From positions 161,434 to 225,433 of the forward strand of contig QEOQ01000316.1 in NCBI GenBank assembly GCA_010279815.1: DNA of 64,000 nt, read 5' to 3'. This DNA comes from Brachionus plicatilis. Lineage: Eukaryota > Rotifera > Eurotatoria > Ploima > Brachionidae. Position numbers and translations under genes: made by a program. Below the pieces are notes generated by a model. It was not told the DNA's origin. It searched no databases and saw only the letters and a list, made by a program, of their open reading frames with translations. This document shows, piece after piece, positions 1 to 10,580 of the stretch. Numbering within the stretch: position 1 is the stretch's first letter; each line of letters opens with the position of its first letter.

Positions 1-363
1 TTTTCTAGTTTGACTGCTAATTTTGTTCGAGCTTAAACTACAAGATTTGTTTGCCATTATTTTTAAAATCTAAAAAAATTAATTTTAAATGTACACTTTT
101 AGAAAAAAGTTTATATTTTCTAGGCTATTGACACACAATTAGAGTTAAAGCAAGATATGATTGTTTAACTGTTTTAATATGTTTGCTTGACCCTTTTAAT
201 AAAAAAAATTAGATTTTTAAATTGGTCATAAATGTCAAGTAACAAAAAAGAAGAAGAAGATAAGAGTTTTTATTTTAATTTATTAAAACAACAAGCCGCA
301 TTTATTCGAAGCCAAAAACTGAGAAAAAAATGAACAAAAATTTAGATTATCTTTTTATCTTGC
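1..363. other. AT-rich flank without recognisable gene
   Basis: No open frame with coding character or RNA gene is visible. It lies downstream of the terminal exon of the minus-strand gene that stops at 364 and probably holds its 3' UTR. Confidence 0.4.
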
Positions 364-3300
364 TTATTTACTATTCTCAGGCAAATTTAGACTTAGCACT
401 AAGTTTCCATTTAAATCTTTGCACACTGGCAGCGGTTTGAACCTGACAAAATCGTAGTTGGCCTTTAGTTTGCCTTCCTTTTGCTTGCTAGTGGTTTTTT
501 TAATGCGCACACTTTTGTTTTTTTCTAGCATGTCTAGCTTTTCGTCTAAATAAAATTTTAAAATTATTTAAATTTTTGTTTTTTCTATTAATAAATTAAG
601 ATTTAAAATTAATTTTTTTGATTTTTTTTAGTCTAAAACTTGTTTTGTAAAATGGCCCATATTTGGCCGCTGCAAAAACTCGGCTATTAACTTTAATTTA
701 TGTATTAAATTAAATAAAATATGACTTTAAAATTTAGTTAAGGCAGAAATAATTTATCAGTAGTAATTTTTGTAAAATTTTTTTACAGATTATAATAGAA
801 TAGAACTAATATGAAATTTTTTAAAATTATTTGTCTAATTTTATCATTTTCTGTTAATAATTAGTTTTAAACGAAAATAGATTTTTAATTTATTTTAATC
901 CAGATTTTTTAAAAGCACGTAGAACCAGTCTCTCAGAATACATCCATATTTCATTCATTAATCATAATTTAAATAAAGTATTTTAATTTAAATTTAAATA
1001 AAATTGATATGATAATTTTGTAAACTTTCTTACTTTACTACTGATATAATTATTTTATGACTCTTTATAATAAACTTTTCTATCATTTTAATTTTTTTTT
1101 ACTACGATTTTAATTGATTTTACTACAAAAATAATACAAGTCAATAATTTGGCTTTTTAGAAAAAAATTTAGTCTTTTGTTTGACATGAAGGTTTTTTTT
1201 CAGCAAAATCAATTTTTAAAGAAATGTAAATGAACGTTCTAAGCATGTTCTTAGCCGTTCCAATTGCGGCCATGAGAGTGTTTTGCCGTTCTTAGCCCTC
1301 AATTTTATCAATTTTATTTTAATTTAAATTAAAACAAAAACAAAAAATTAAAAATGCCAAAGCTTAAGATCTGAAGGACCAAAATATATTTTGTAAATTG
1401 TAGCAACTGATACATCTTTTGTACCACAAATATTCTGATTCTGCAAAAATCTGCAATAAATCTGCAAAATTCAGAAAATTGTGAATTAGGGTTATTAAAA
1501 AAATCCGACTCGACTTCAAGTGTTTGTACAGAGGGTGTATCAGTTGCTACAATTTATAAAACATGTTTTGGTCGGTCTGAATTAAAGCTCTGGCATCTTT
1601 TATATTTTGTTTTTGTTTTTGTACTAAAATTCACTATGTTCTCAATTTTGCAGAATTTTGCAGAATCAGTATTAAGGTGGTACAAAGGATGTATCAGTTG
1701 CTACAATTTGAAGAACATGCTTTGGTCCTTCACAACTTAAGCTTTGGCATTTTTAATTTTTTGTTTTTGTTTTTTGTATCAAAATTCACAATGCCCCAAT
1801 TGTGGCCATGAGAATGTTTTGCCGTTCTTAGCCGTTCCAATTGTGGCCATGAGAATGTTTTGCCGGTCCAATGAAAAATATTTTAATTTAAGTTTTGGGC
1901 TTTTTTAATTTTTTTTAAAAAGACAAAGCCGAGACTTGAAAGTGACTTTTTTCTGGATTAAATTTTAATTTTTTGACTGTTGGGTATTGTATATTTCAAA
2001 TAAAAATTGTACAAAAATTTTTCATTTTTTGATAATTAAAAATAAAACATAATAAAAAATAATTACAAAAAATACTTTTTTGAGCCTATTTTAACTACGT
2101 AAATTTTTCTCATGTATGAAAAGAGAAAAAATAAATTATCAATAATATATATATAGATTATTGATTTGATTAAAGAGAATAAAAATTTTATTTTTGGTAA
2201 AAAAGCTGCAACAAAGTATACTGCAATATGCTGGGGTATTTTTTCAAATATTTTTTATTAACTTTGACTTTATTTTATCAAAAATGAAAAAATTTTGTTC
2301 AATTTTTTATTTGAATTTCACAACAGCCCTGTTGACAATTTTCTAGCTGCAATAAAAAAAATCTTACCTGAAAAGTTATTCGTGTTCTGAGAGTTGTTCA
2401 TAAAGCTGATTGTAGACGAAGAGTTTAGAGTAAGATCTAAATTATTCGATATTTCTGACATTGATTCGAGCTGCTTGAATTTGTGTTTCTTGGCATATTC
2501 ATCACCAGCAAAATACTTTAGTTTTAAGCTCTCATTTGAGTCATTCAATCTGCTGCATTCGCTGGTAGTGTACATGGACTCGTCACTTTTGTAATTTTTC
2601 AGACCAGTCTGGGACTTAAACTCTGAGTCGTAAGCAGCACAATTTTCGAATGGATTAAAGCTATTTATTTTGTAGGCCAACTCCTTAAGATTCAAAGTGC
2701 TCTGGCTCTTGGTCAATTGAACTGGACTCTCAAGTTGTTGCTTGCAAAAGAAACTCTGCTTAAAATTGAGATTGTCAACGCAGCAAACTCCGCACTTGAG
2801 CTCATCTCTGCTTCCTAAGCTGTAGCATTTCATCATTTGAACAAACTCTTGATTCAATTGTTCAATGGCATCGATTGGCGACACAATTGGCGACACATTG
2901 AATACACTTAAATTTTTCATTGACTGAACCAGATTTTTGATCAAATTTTTTTCATAGTTCTTCACCTTAATGGTGTGCCTTGCTGATTTAGAATGAGTGT
3001 TGCTTGCATTGCTGATTACCGTACTTTGGGTTTTAGTTGAGTGAATGTTGACAGCTTCTGTTTTGACCTGCATGCCAAAGTCATCTCGGTAAAGGTTGAT
3101 TGAATCATTCAGGTTTTTAATTTGGCCAACATCTAGGTCTATTGACGACACTGCCGAAGATGTTAAAGAGGGATTTTTTCCTGGATTGTTGGCACCAATT
3201 TCCAAATGACCATTACTCGCTGGTGCGTCTTTGACTGACGATTCCTTTACGCCTATCTTCGACTGTTCAATGCTAGCCTCATCATCAATGTTGTTCACTT

Positions 3301-3436
3301 TTACATCTGAATTTTGGCTTCTTGTCTTTGCCATGCTTGATTTGGATTTTTTGCTGGCACTGTTAGTGGAAAAATTCTGGCTCGAAGAGTCACCAATCAA
3401 TTTATTGTGGCCAATGCTTTGATTTCGAGAAGACAT
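364..3436 (-). CDS. Unrecognised Ser/Asn-rich protein, two-exon model
   Basis: Proposed exons are 2368-3436 and 364-545, giving 416 residues. The first exon starts at ATG 3434-3436 (MSSRNQSIGHNK) and ends at a good donor (CAG|GTAAGA, intron side from 2367) in phase 1. The open frame reads on to 2318, but this extra stretch runs into a MITE, so I take it as intron. The last exon has an acceptor (TTTAG before 545), needs exactly one preceding base, and runs 60 codons (EKLDMLEKNKSV...NLPENSK) to a TAA. The phases join to make a Asp codon. The protein is Ser/Asn/Lys-rich and looks disordered; a Cys cluster (CGVCC, then C) lies near residues 215-232. I recognise no family. The link between the two exons across 1.8 kb is inference from phase and strand; additional exons are possible. 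A 5' neighbour cannot be assigned. Confidence 0.5.
1249..1866. repeat. ~40-bp minisatellite unit interrupted by foldback MITE
   Basis: A unit of about 40 bp (TTCTTAGCCGTTCCAATTG, then GGCCATGAGA and TGTTTTGCCG) occurs at 1249-1291 and again, roughly twice, at 1797-1866. The intervening DNA is an inverted-repeat element, so a short tandem array appears to have been split by insertion. It lies in the large intron of the gene at 364-3436. Confidence 0.6.
1330..1800. mobile_element. Foldback MITE cluster (GCATTGTGAATTTT family)
   Basis: The block at 1345-1495 (AAAATGCCAAAGCTTAAGA ... TGTAGCAACTGATACATC) recurs in reverse complement at 1645-1795, with a further partial inverted copy at 1528-1640. 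The outer edge reads CAAAATTCACAATGCC, the terminal inverted repeat seen in several other places in this window (for example 41243-41590 and 56840-57428). No coding capacity is visible, so this is a non-autonomous element, apparently one copy nested in another. Confidence 0.65.
1986..2326. mobile_element. ~340-bp MITE, TATTGTGAAATTC-type ends
   Basis: The left end (GGGTATTGTATATTTCAAAT) and right end (TTTGAATTTCACAAC) are a degenerate inverted repeat. Both the ends and the interior match the element at 23938-24282 (shared ACAAAAATT, GAACAAAGTATA-like, TTTTATTTTATCAAAAATGA-like segments in the same order). It abuts the first exon of the gene at 364-3436 and supports ending that exon at the donor at 2367. 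Confidence 0.55.
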
Positions 3437-4662
3437 TTTTGTTCAGTTTTGGTGAAAAAAATTTTTTTATTTAATTAAATATCCGGATTAAAAGAGAAAA
3501 AATAAATTCCCTAAACTAAGTCATATTTTTTTCTTACTGAATAATGATTAAAGAGAAAAAATAAAAAATTATTTCCTAGGAAATTTAATTATATTTGGAT
3601 TCTGTTGGATTTTCGAAGAGTCCCTCTTTTTTTTTTTTTCTTTGAAATCAAATTTTAGAAAAATTTTGGACCAAAAATTATTTGAAAATCTCTATAGAAA
3701 CTAAATGGGTTTTGGCTTGAGTGAAAATTAATTAAAATTCTATTTTTTTTAGTGGTCACGATCTTCAAAACATTTTTAGTTTAAAAGCGGAAATTTTTAT
3801 GAACTAGAAATATATTAGTTTGAAAAAAAGCAGGTATTGACCCAAAAATAATCAAGCGGAATTAGAAATTTTGAAGCATATCAACAATCAACAAAAAACA
3901 ATGACATAAAATTTGACAAATTTGCTTTCTAGAAAAATTGAGATTTTTGTCGAAAGGTTCTCCAGGAACACTTGACCTTAATTTGTTCGCTGTTCTTAAA
4001 CTAGGATTAAAAATTCATCAAAAATACAGTAATTTATAGTCAATAAAATCTTTTATTCTAGACCATAAATAGAATCACTAAAATAAATATTTTATTGGCA
4101 TAAAATTGTTTTTAATAAAAATTATATTTTCTTAAAAATTTATTGTTTGCGAGATACTCTAATTTATAAAATTGATTTGGTTTAAAAAATTTTAATCAAG
4201 ACCATAAATGAGCCAAATCAAAGATGAGGTTGTAAATTCATTTAAAATTTATAAAAAAAATCAAAATTCACTAAATGAATTAAAAAGGTTAGAAATTGTT
4301 TTTGTAATTAAAATTGCTTTTTTATCATTAAAATAAATTTAATTTAAAAAATTCTAAATGCATTTCAAATCAATTTTTATAAATAAACAACTTTTTTTAA
4401 TTTTAAAAGTCACTAAAATTAAGATCCTAGTGCGGACTAAAATTTAGAAAAAAAATAAAAGCTAAATAGAAACTAATAACTTATTTTCTAGCTAAAAAAA
4501 AAAGATCTTTAAATTGATAAAATTTTTTTATCTTGAAATATCCTAATAAAATCGTTTTATACGCTAAAATTTAATTTATATAGATATAAGTAAATTTAAA
4601 CAGCTAAAGTTAAATTAGTGTTAAAAAACTATAGGCAAATTTAAAATAAACCAAGATACAGA
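3437..4662. other. Intergenic, no gene seen
   Basis: AT-rich DNA upstream of the minus-strand gene starting at 3436. Short AAAGAGAAAAAATAAA-like motifs occur near 3490, 3550 and 2118. No coding frame, RNA gene or clear repeat is visible. Confidence 0.4.
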
Positions 4663-4933
4663 ATGGATCCATCTATAAAAATACCAACCAGTCCTGGCAA
4701 ACTCATTACTAACATTTTAGGTTTTAAATTCGATCCATTCCATAAATTTGTAAGAAAAAAAGTGAAATATTTGCCCAAAATCAATCTAATTTGCGTTATA
4801 AAATGTGTAACTTTTTTGTTTTGGTATAAAACTAATTCAACAAAATGAATCAGTTCTTACAAAGTTTGAATTTACCATGCTTTTTAACCAATTTTATTTT
4901 GCTCAGTCGGTTACCAGCACTGGTGACAGTTAG
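4663..4933 (+). CDS. Possible two-exon micro-gene, 37 residues
   Basis: ATG at 4663 opens MDPSIKIPTSPGKLITNILG, continuing to ...FHKF, then a donor GTAAGA at 4750. An acceptor after a pyrimidine stretch (TTTATTTTGCTCAG, ends 4906) begins a short phase-compatible exon SVTSTGDS followed by TAG at 4931-4933. The intron would be 157 nt. Without splicing the frame stays open to 4848, giving 61 residues with a hydrophobic tail. I recognise no family. Codon composition of the first 29 codons looks more gene-like than the surrounding DNA, but the call rests mainly on the splice signals. Confidence 0.3.
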
Positions 4934-5636
4934 ATAAATAATGAAATAGGTGACCAAACTTTTTAATTAATATCTACAATTATAAAAAAAAGCAAATAAA
5001 AATGATATTTTAATATTGAACCAATACAAAAATTAAATTAAATTAAAAATCTTAAAATTAAATTGCGTAAAATTACATTAAATTTCATAAATTTTTTCAG
5101 ACTAAGTAAATTCTATTTCGACTCAAAAATGGACAATTTTTGACCTTTAATTTAAATAAAATTTAATATTTTTTTAGAATCTACGAAATCTTATAGTTTT
5201 TACAATTGAAATTTTGGTAGTTTTTGGTAGAAAAAATAAAATCAAGTAATCTTGTTAGTGTTGGCAATCGATTTGCAATAATCGGCTAGCTTCAAATCGA
5301 CTAATTTTTTTTAGTCGACTATTAAATCGAATAATTTTTTCGAATAACATTTTTAAATTTTAATTAGAAAATATTTAAATACTTCAGAGGTTAAGAAATA
5401 CAATGCAAATAATATTTTTACGCAATTTATGCAATACTACATATGATTTGGTAAGTTTGTAAAAAGATGATATTTTACCAAATCTGATTTTTCTAAAATT
5501 TGGTTATTTTAAGAAATTTTTTGGGAAAATCCAAGAAAATGCTTACATTTAAGAGAAAAAGTGCGTTTTGAGCTTTATTGGCTTTTCTTATTATTCTAAG
5601 TATTTAACACGTAAAAGCCCAATATTTTTTATACCT
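4934..5636. other. AT-rich spacer, no gene seen
   Basis: Nothing recognisable apart from A/T runs and a short TCGACTAATTTTTTTTAGTCGA-like inverted motif near 5300-5325. Confidence 0.35.
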
Positions 5637-5637
5637 C

Positions 5638-6140
5638 TAAGGACTGGCGGTGTCAAATTGACACTTTTTATAAAAACATGCAAGTTACTCGACAAATTTT
5701 AGGTATTTTGAATTTAAAAAGACTAAATATGATAAAAAAAAAATTTTATTCTGAATAAATTTTAAGTCTATTGAAAAAAATTGTCCGGCTAATATGGTTG
5801 GTGTGGGTTTCTCATTGAAATTAATTTTCTTTCTTAGTGATAAATCTTCTCCATTCTTTAACTTTGTCCAAACAACTCCAATTTTACTTGTCTTGTCAAG
5901 ATTTTGGTCCTCGTTTGCCCTATTGATTGTACTTTCAATCGAATTAATGATTTGTGGGTTTGTATCATCCACTTATTCTTCAAAAAGAATATCTCTTTCA
6001 TTAGAATCCTCATCAATATTAGCATCAACTTCATCAAATCCATCCAAAAAGTTATCAGCAGCATCTGAGGCTATAAATTGAGTGTCATCGGTGTTTCTCA
6101 AGGCTTCAATGGCTTTTAGGGTAGCTTCTCTTCTAGACAT
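5638..6140 (-). pseudogene. piggyBac-like transposase N-terminus, broken
   Basis: From ATG 6138-6140 the minus frame reads MSRREATLKAIEALRNTDDT, an acidic stretch (DEVDANIDEDSNERDILFEE), an in-frame TAA near 5972, and then VDDTNPQIINSIE ... KIGVVWTKLKNGEDLSLRKK ... NEKPTPTILAGQ. An acidic N-terminus followed by a Trp-containing segment resembles piggyBac-type transposases. The catalytic core is missing. About 60 bp beyond the end lies a terminus-like motif (CCTCTAAGGACTGGCGGTG, TCAAATTGACAC) that recurs inverted at 13331-13373. Family assignment is tentative; the premature stop and truncation are seen directly. Confidence 0.45.
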
Positions 6141-6240
6141 TTAAAAATTTTTGACTATTTTAATTTCAAATTAATTTGTTTATTTTTATTTAAGCAGTTT
6201 ATAATCAATTTTGGCAAAACATCAATAAAATTATACAATA

Positions 6241-6400
6241 AATTCGGCAATGTGAAATTTTAGTACAGTATAAAAAGTAAAAACTTGATAATTTTTTTCT
6301 AACTGTGAAAAAATAGTTCTGCAAAAAGTACAATATTGTACAATTTTGTACAAAAGAATTCCAAGCACTGCAAAAACTCAGCAATTTATTGCATAGTTTA
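6241..6400. repeat. Solo arm of the GCATTGTGAATTTT MITE family
   Basis: CGGCAATGTGAAATTTTAGT followed by ACAGTATAAAAAG and then repeated TCTGCAAAA/ACTGCAAAAACTC blocks matches the left arm at 12020-12160 closely. The matching opposite arm is not evident. Confidence 0.5.
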
Positions 6401-6486
6401 ATCAAGTTTTTTTGATGGTGTGCATTATACAAATATATTTGTTTTTTTGTTAATAAATATAACAACATAAATTAATATATTTGAAT

Positions 6487-6577
6487 AATAATCCATCCTT
6501 GTAATATACAAAAACGGCCAGAAAAATATTGTTAAAATGCTTGTAAATTGTTTTGTATATTAAAAGGGTGGATTATA
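6487..6577. mobile_element. ~90-bp MITE with 25-bp inverted ends
   Basis: TAATCCATCCTTGTAATATA followed by CAAAA at the left is mirrored by TTTTGTATATT then AAAAGGGTGGATTA at the right (about 22 of 25 matching). The core is only about 40 bp. A miniature non-autonomous DNA element. Confidence 0.6.
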
Positions 6578-6810
6578 TATACCAAAATTTTTTTTTCTAT
6601 AAATATAATATAAAATTTTTATTCATATAGATTTTTATCTGCTGATTCAGAAAAATATTGAATATTGAAAAATATTAATATTGAATTTTATTTAGTTAAA
6701 AAATAAAATAAGTTAAAATTAAATTCTTTATCTCGACGAACTTAGTTTTTTATTCAATACATTATTCCTAAACATATTAAACATTTCAAAGTATTAATTT
6801 TAACAACAAC

Positions 6811-6849
6811 AAGGAGGGGGGCTTCGCCCCCCTCCTTACCTCCCCCCAC
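6811..6849. repeat. GC-rich palindrome, copy 1
   Basis: AAGGAGGGGGGCTTCGCCCC continued by CCTCCTT is a near-perfect 13-bp-arm hairpin with a TTCG-type centre, followed by ACCTCCCCCCAC. It stands out against AT-rich surroundings and is related to the palindrome at 10184-10230 (both contain CCCCTCC-TACCTCCCC). It lies about 150 bp beyond the stop of the minus-strand OTU-like gene. Confidence 0.75.
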
Positions 6850-6996
6850 AACATAGATATATTTAGTTTTGTTTTTCAGACTAATCAATAATTATTAAAA
6901 TTAGGTTTCAATTTTTAAATACTTTTATTAAAAAAAATAGAAAAATACATATAATACAAAAATAAAAAAAAGATAAAATTTAATGATAAAAAAAAA

Positions 6997-7569
6997 TTAA
7001 GTAAAAAAGTTATTTTTAGGGACAAACTCTAAGCTTTTAATAGAATTTGGGACAATGGCTGTGTAATGGAATTTTCCAATTTGATTATTATAGAAGCCAC
7101 AAATAAAATTATCGGTTAACTCTCCATTTATTGGTATATGTTTTAAACAGGAACATAAATTTAAAGGGTTATCGTTAAATTTTGTAAAAAGTTGTTCAAC
7201 AGATGTTAAGTCATTTATATCATTCATTTGATAATAAATATAAATTTTAAAGTTTAACACAGAACTCAAAGCTGATAAATGATAATCATTACACCATACA
7301 CCATTCTTCCTTGCATCATGCAACAATTTTCTATAATTATATTCGACACGCAGCGGATCTACCCTTTTCAGCAACTCATTGTAATGACTCAGAAAATTTA
7401 GATAGTTTCTGAATTTTCGAGTGTCCAAACTAATAAGCTCATCCAACTGTAAATGAAAATAGAGTGTAATAATAAAAAAAAAACATGTAAAAGTGAATAC
7501 GCTATTATTATTACTATTACTATTATTATTATTATTATTACTATTATTTGTTTTTTTAGATGTAGCCAT
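6997..7569 (-). CDS. OTU-like protein lacking the catalytic Cys region
   Basis: Two exons, 7501-7569 and 6997-7446, joined by a 54-nt GT-AG intron in phase 0, give 172 residues. Exon 1 encodes MATSKKTNNS and an Asn/Ser run. Exon 2 contains HDARKNGVWCNDYHLSALSS then VLNFKIYIYYQ, and ends KFHYTAIVP. The GVW-x-D-x-x-LxALS-x-VLN block and the late HY motif match the C-terminal half of OTU-family cysteine proteases, where the His is catalytic. The OTU DGxC motif should precede the LDEL helix, but exon 1 has only the low-complexity leader. Reading through the intron does not supply it. It is therefore a truncated or inactive OTU domain, or a missing upstream exon exists. OTU domains are also carried by some transposons, and this locus is flanked by elements. 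Confidence 0.55.
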   Translation of the reverse strand: MATSKKTNNSNNNNNNSNSNNNSVFTFTCFFFIITLYFHLQLDELISLDTRKFRNYLNFLSHYNELLKRVDPLRVEYNYRKLLHDARKNGVWCNDYHLSALSSVLNFKIYIYYQMNDINDLTSVEQLFTKFNDNPLNLCSCLKHIPINGELTDNFICGFYNNQIGKFHYTAIVPNSIKSLEFVPKNNFFT

Positions 7570-7714
7570 TTATTTAAATAAAAAAAATCATGTCAAAAAA
7601 AAAATGGTGCGCAAATGATCAAATCTATTAGAAAGTAGTAACGTCTTTTTAAATTGAGCGCATTTTAAAAAAAAAAAACAATTATTAAAAAAAATGTTAA
7701 TGAAATCTAAACTT

Positions 7715-8696
7715 CTCGTATACCCATCTTTTAACATTGCCAAAAAATTTTCAATTCAAGTTAATAGGAAAAAGAAATATTAATTTTATATTGTTGTAGT
7801 GAATAAGTAAATATTATGTTAAAATCGCAAAATGAGCAGGATAACCGTGGATATTCAATGGCATTTAAAAGAGGCGCAATTAGGCATTACGAAACATTTG
7901 AAAAATTTAACTGATAGTTTTGGTATTTTATGAGTTTTCCCCCCGTAAAAATCATTTTATTATTTTTCGCTTTTTTTCAATTTAATTACTCAAAAATGTT
8001 TAAAAATGATAAATTATTTGATTAATTATAAAAGGAGAATTTTTTTATAGGGGAAATCAATTAAGAGGGAAAATTAATAAGGGGAAAAATCTTTAACGAG
8101 CAAAATCTTTAATGGGGAAATTTTTAAAGGGGAAAATTTGGAGGGGGAATATCCATGTAGAATCGATAGTTTTATCCTTAAATTTTATGTTAGTTGATTG
8201 ATGTTATAAAAAAGGATTGATTGTTTTAATTACTAAACACGCCTTTATATGAGAAACTTAAATCAATTAATCAACTAAGATTTTTACTTGTAATTTTTCA
8301 AGGATTATCTTGAGAATTTTTTTTAATTGGGTGTATTTAGTTTCCTATTCATGGAAAACTCTGAACATCCTGAACATAATTTTTATAAATCAAAAATAGT
8401 TTTTTGCCCAAACTAACATGTAAAAATTTCCAGGTCGAATTTTTTTTTTCAGATCACCAGCTTCATCAAAGTCGCATGTGTTTTAAAATAGTCCTGGACT
8501 CAAAAATGTTTTAAATGCATTGTTCGTTTAAAGTTCGCTCTTCTAGCGTTTACTTGTAGTGTTAAAGAAATATCAAATCAACTATGAATATAATAATTTT
8601 TTGTTTGTTCACTACAACAATATAAAATTAATATTTCGTTTTCCTATTAACTTGAATTGAAAATTTTTTGGCAATGTTAAAAGATGGGTATACGAG
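7715..8696. mobile_element. 982-bp DNA transposon with ~92-bp inverted repeats
   Basis: CTCGTATACCCATCTTTTAA with a further ~70 bp (CATTGCCAAAAAATTTTCAA, TTCAAGTTAATAGG) at 7715-7806 is mirrored almost exactly at 8605-8696, ending AAAAGATGGGTATACGAG. The interior has no transposase frame; it includes a run of GGGGAAA-rich imperfect repeats at 8026-8150. A non-autonomous element; I see no clear target duplication. Confidence 0.8.
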
Positions 8697-10178
8697 GTTG
8701 GGAGGAGTTTCTGTGTTTATTGTCGAATTATTTAAAATTAATCTATTGCTTAGTAGTTGATTAATTAAAAAAAAGTGCGAATTTAATTTGATTAATTTTT
8801 TGAAAATTTTTTATCAAAAAGCGCACAATATTAAGGGTAATATAAATTAAATTGATATTGTAGTTTTTGAGTAAACTTGAAGAAACGATCTTAGAAAAAA
8901 CTCAATAATTTCTTTCCAACTCTAAAATAGTCAATTGCTTACTAAATTTATTCTAGATACTATTCATGAAAAATGCAATAAAACTTGCCTACTCCAAATG
9001 GTACCCTTTAAAGTTTTCTAATAAAATAATTGGCCACATTCTATGAACCATTAATTTATAGCTTAATTATTCTCTCGTGACCTCAAATTTATTCGCATTT
9101 TAACTTAACTAACTTATTTTAATTTGTTTATTTAAAAAAAGAAAGTTAACAAAAAAATTAAATAATCAAAGGTTTATATCGGAACAACTTTGGAAGTACA
9201 TCTCTTAAAAAAGTCATTAGTATGGTAAGCTTAACTAAAGAATGAAATAGCAAACAAGAAAGTTGAAGAAATATTCTAACATTATAAAATATTAACAATA
9301 TATCAATATTAAATTCTCAAGCTTTCTAGAGAGCTTATTATTTAAACTGATAAATTAATAAAATTTAAGCAATTTAATAAAAAAAAATTGGAATTAAAAT
9401 TTTCTAAACTTTTTTAAAAAGATGGGAAAAAATCCAATCTCAAGCAGGATTTTTTTTGGAATATTTTACTAACAAAAATTTGAGATTAATTTCAACTTTG
9501 GCCACAAATTAAGAAGGGCTACCAACTATACATAAAAAATACTTCTCAGTTTTTTAATGATTGTTTTAGAGTAAATTATAGTATTTTTAATTTTTAAAAA
9601 ATTTAAAATAAGGTTATTTATTCCAAATTTGAATAAATAACTTTTGTATTCTTTTTTTATGTAATTACTGTTTAAAAGTAATTTACGCAAACAATTTAAC
9701 TTGGCATGATGTTAAAGACAATAGACGAAAAATATGGATCAAATGCTCAAATCTCATCGGTGTTTTCACCTCAACAAAGAAGGATTCGTTTTGTTGAATC
9801 ATAGCATAGCGTTTCAAGGAAATAAACCGTTATTGTTTTCGCGGAAATAAATGCTATTCCTCCACAAATAAAAAACCTTAATAGATATATTCAATATAAT
9901 AGGTTAGCGTTATTGTACATCTCTAAATATACAAATTCACAGTCTCTTTTGAAATTGGTTCTAAAAAGAAAATTAATACTACACTGCGTTATTCCCCACC
10001 ACTTTAAAAGCCTAGAATTTAAACTCGTGAATAATTATTATATATTTTAAACTAAACGTTCGTATATATATATATATTTTTTTTTTAAAAATAACTTTCA
10101 AAAGCAGACAACATCTTAATGACATGTCAAAAAACCTCAATTGTAAAATCAAGTGTCTGTAAAATATATTTTAAAATT
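8697..10178. other. Gene-free AT-rich spacer
   Basis: No coding frame or RNA gene seen. The segment 9700-9900 is slightly more complex in composition but has no open frame of interest. Confidence 0.35.
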
Positions 10179-10580
10179 TCAAAGCTGGGGAGGTACGGAG
10201 GGGGCGCAGCCCCCTCCGTACCTCCCCAGCTCAAAACAAACTCTTGACTGCATCGAGTCCTTTGAATCACAAATAAAATATTCCCTTGCATTTATTGTTT
10301 CCAAATTGTTTTTATTGTAAATGCTTTCGGCACATGCTGAACATTCTGATTTGTTAAAAGCAATGCACGATTTAATAAGACGTTCACCAAAACAATTCCA
10401 GCATAAGTTAAACGCTTCCCCTGAACAAACATATGGTCTGCATGTATTAAGCCAATGTTCAGAAAATTTGTCACTCTGATTGTCTAATTCAAATTGTCCA
10501 ATGCTTGAGGCAACAAGTGCCGTCAAAAAAAATAAAATTTTAGTTTTTCTCATCATTTTTTGTTGGTGTCTATGTGACAT
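10179..10580 (-). CDS. Secreted Cys-rich protein, 133 residues
   Basis: The frame begins MSHRHQQKMMRKTK, followed by a hydrophobic segment ILFFLTALVASSIG that fits a signal peptide cleaved near Gly28-Gln29. The mature part has regularly spaced cysteines (CRPYVC, LCWNCFG, SC, ECSAC, FICD, VCF). I recognise no family. The final 16 codons (LGRYGGGCAPSVPPQL) are encoded by the inserted GC-rich palindrome at 10184-10230, and the TGA lies in the left copy of a TCAAA flanking duplication. Before that insertion the frame would have continued differently after VCFE. Start could also be Met9 or Met10, which sit just before the basic MRKTK. Cys-rich pattern and signal peptide favour a real gene. Confidence 0.55.
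   Translation of the reverse strand: MSHRHQQKMMRKTKILFFLTALVASSIGQFELDNQSDKFSEHWLNTCRPYVCSGEAFNLCWNCFGERLIKSCIAFNKSECSACAESIYNKNNLETINAREYFICDSKDSMQSRVCFELGRYGGGCAPSVPPQL
10184..10230. mobile_element. GC-rich palindrome, copy 2, with TCAAA duplication
   Basis: A perfect 47-bp palindrome-like block: GCTGGGGAGGTACGGAGGGG, GCGCAG centre, then CCCCTCCGTACCTCCCCAGC. It is bounded by TCAAA at 10179-10183 and 10231-10235, the mark of an insertion. It overlaps the 3' end of the secreted Cys-rich ORF. Confidence 0.75.
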
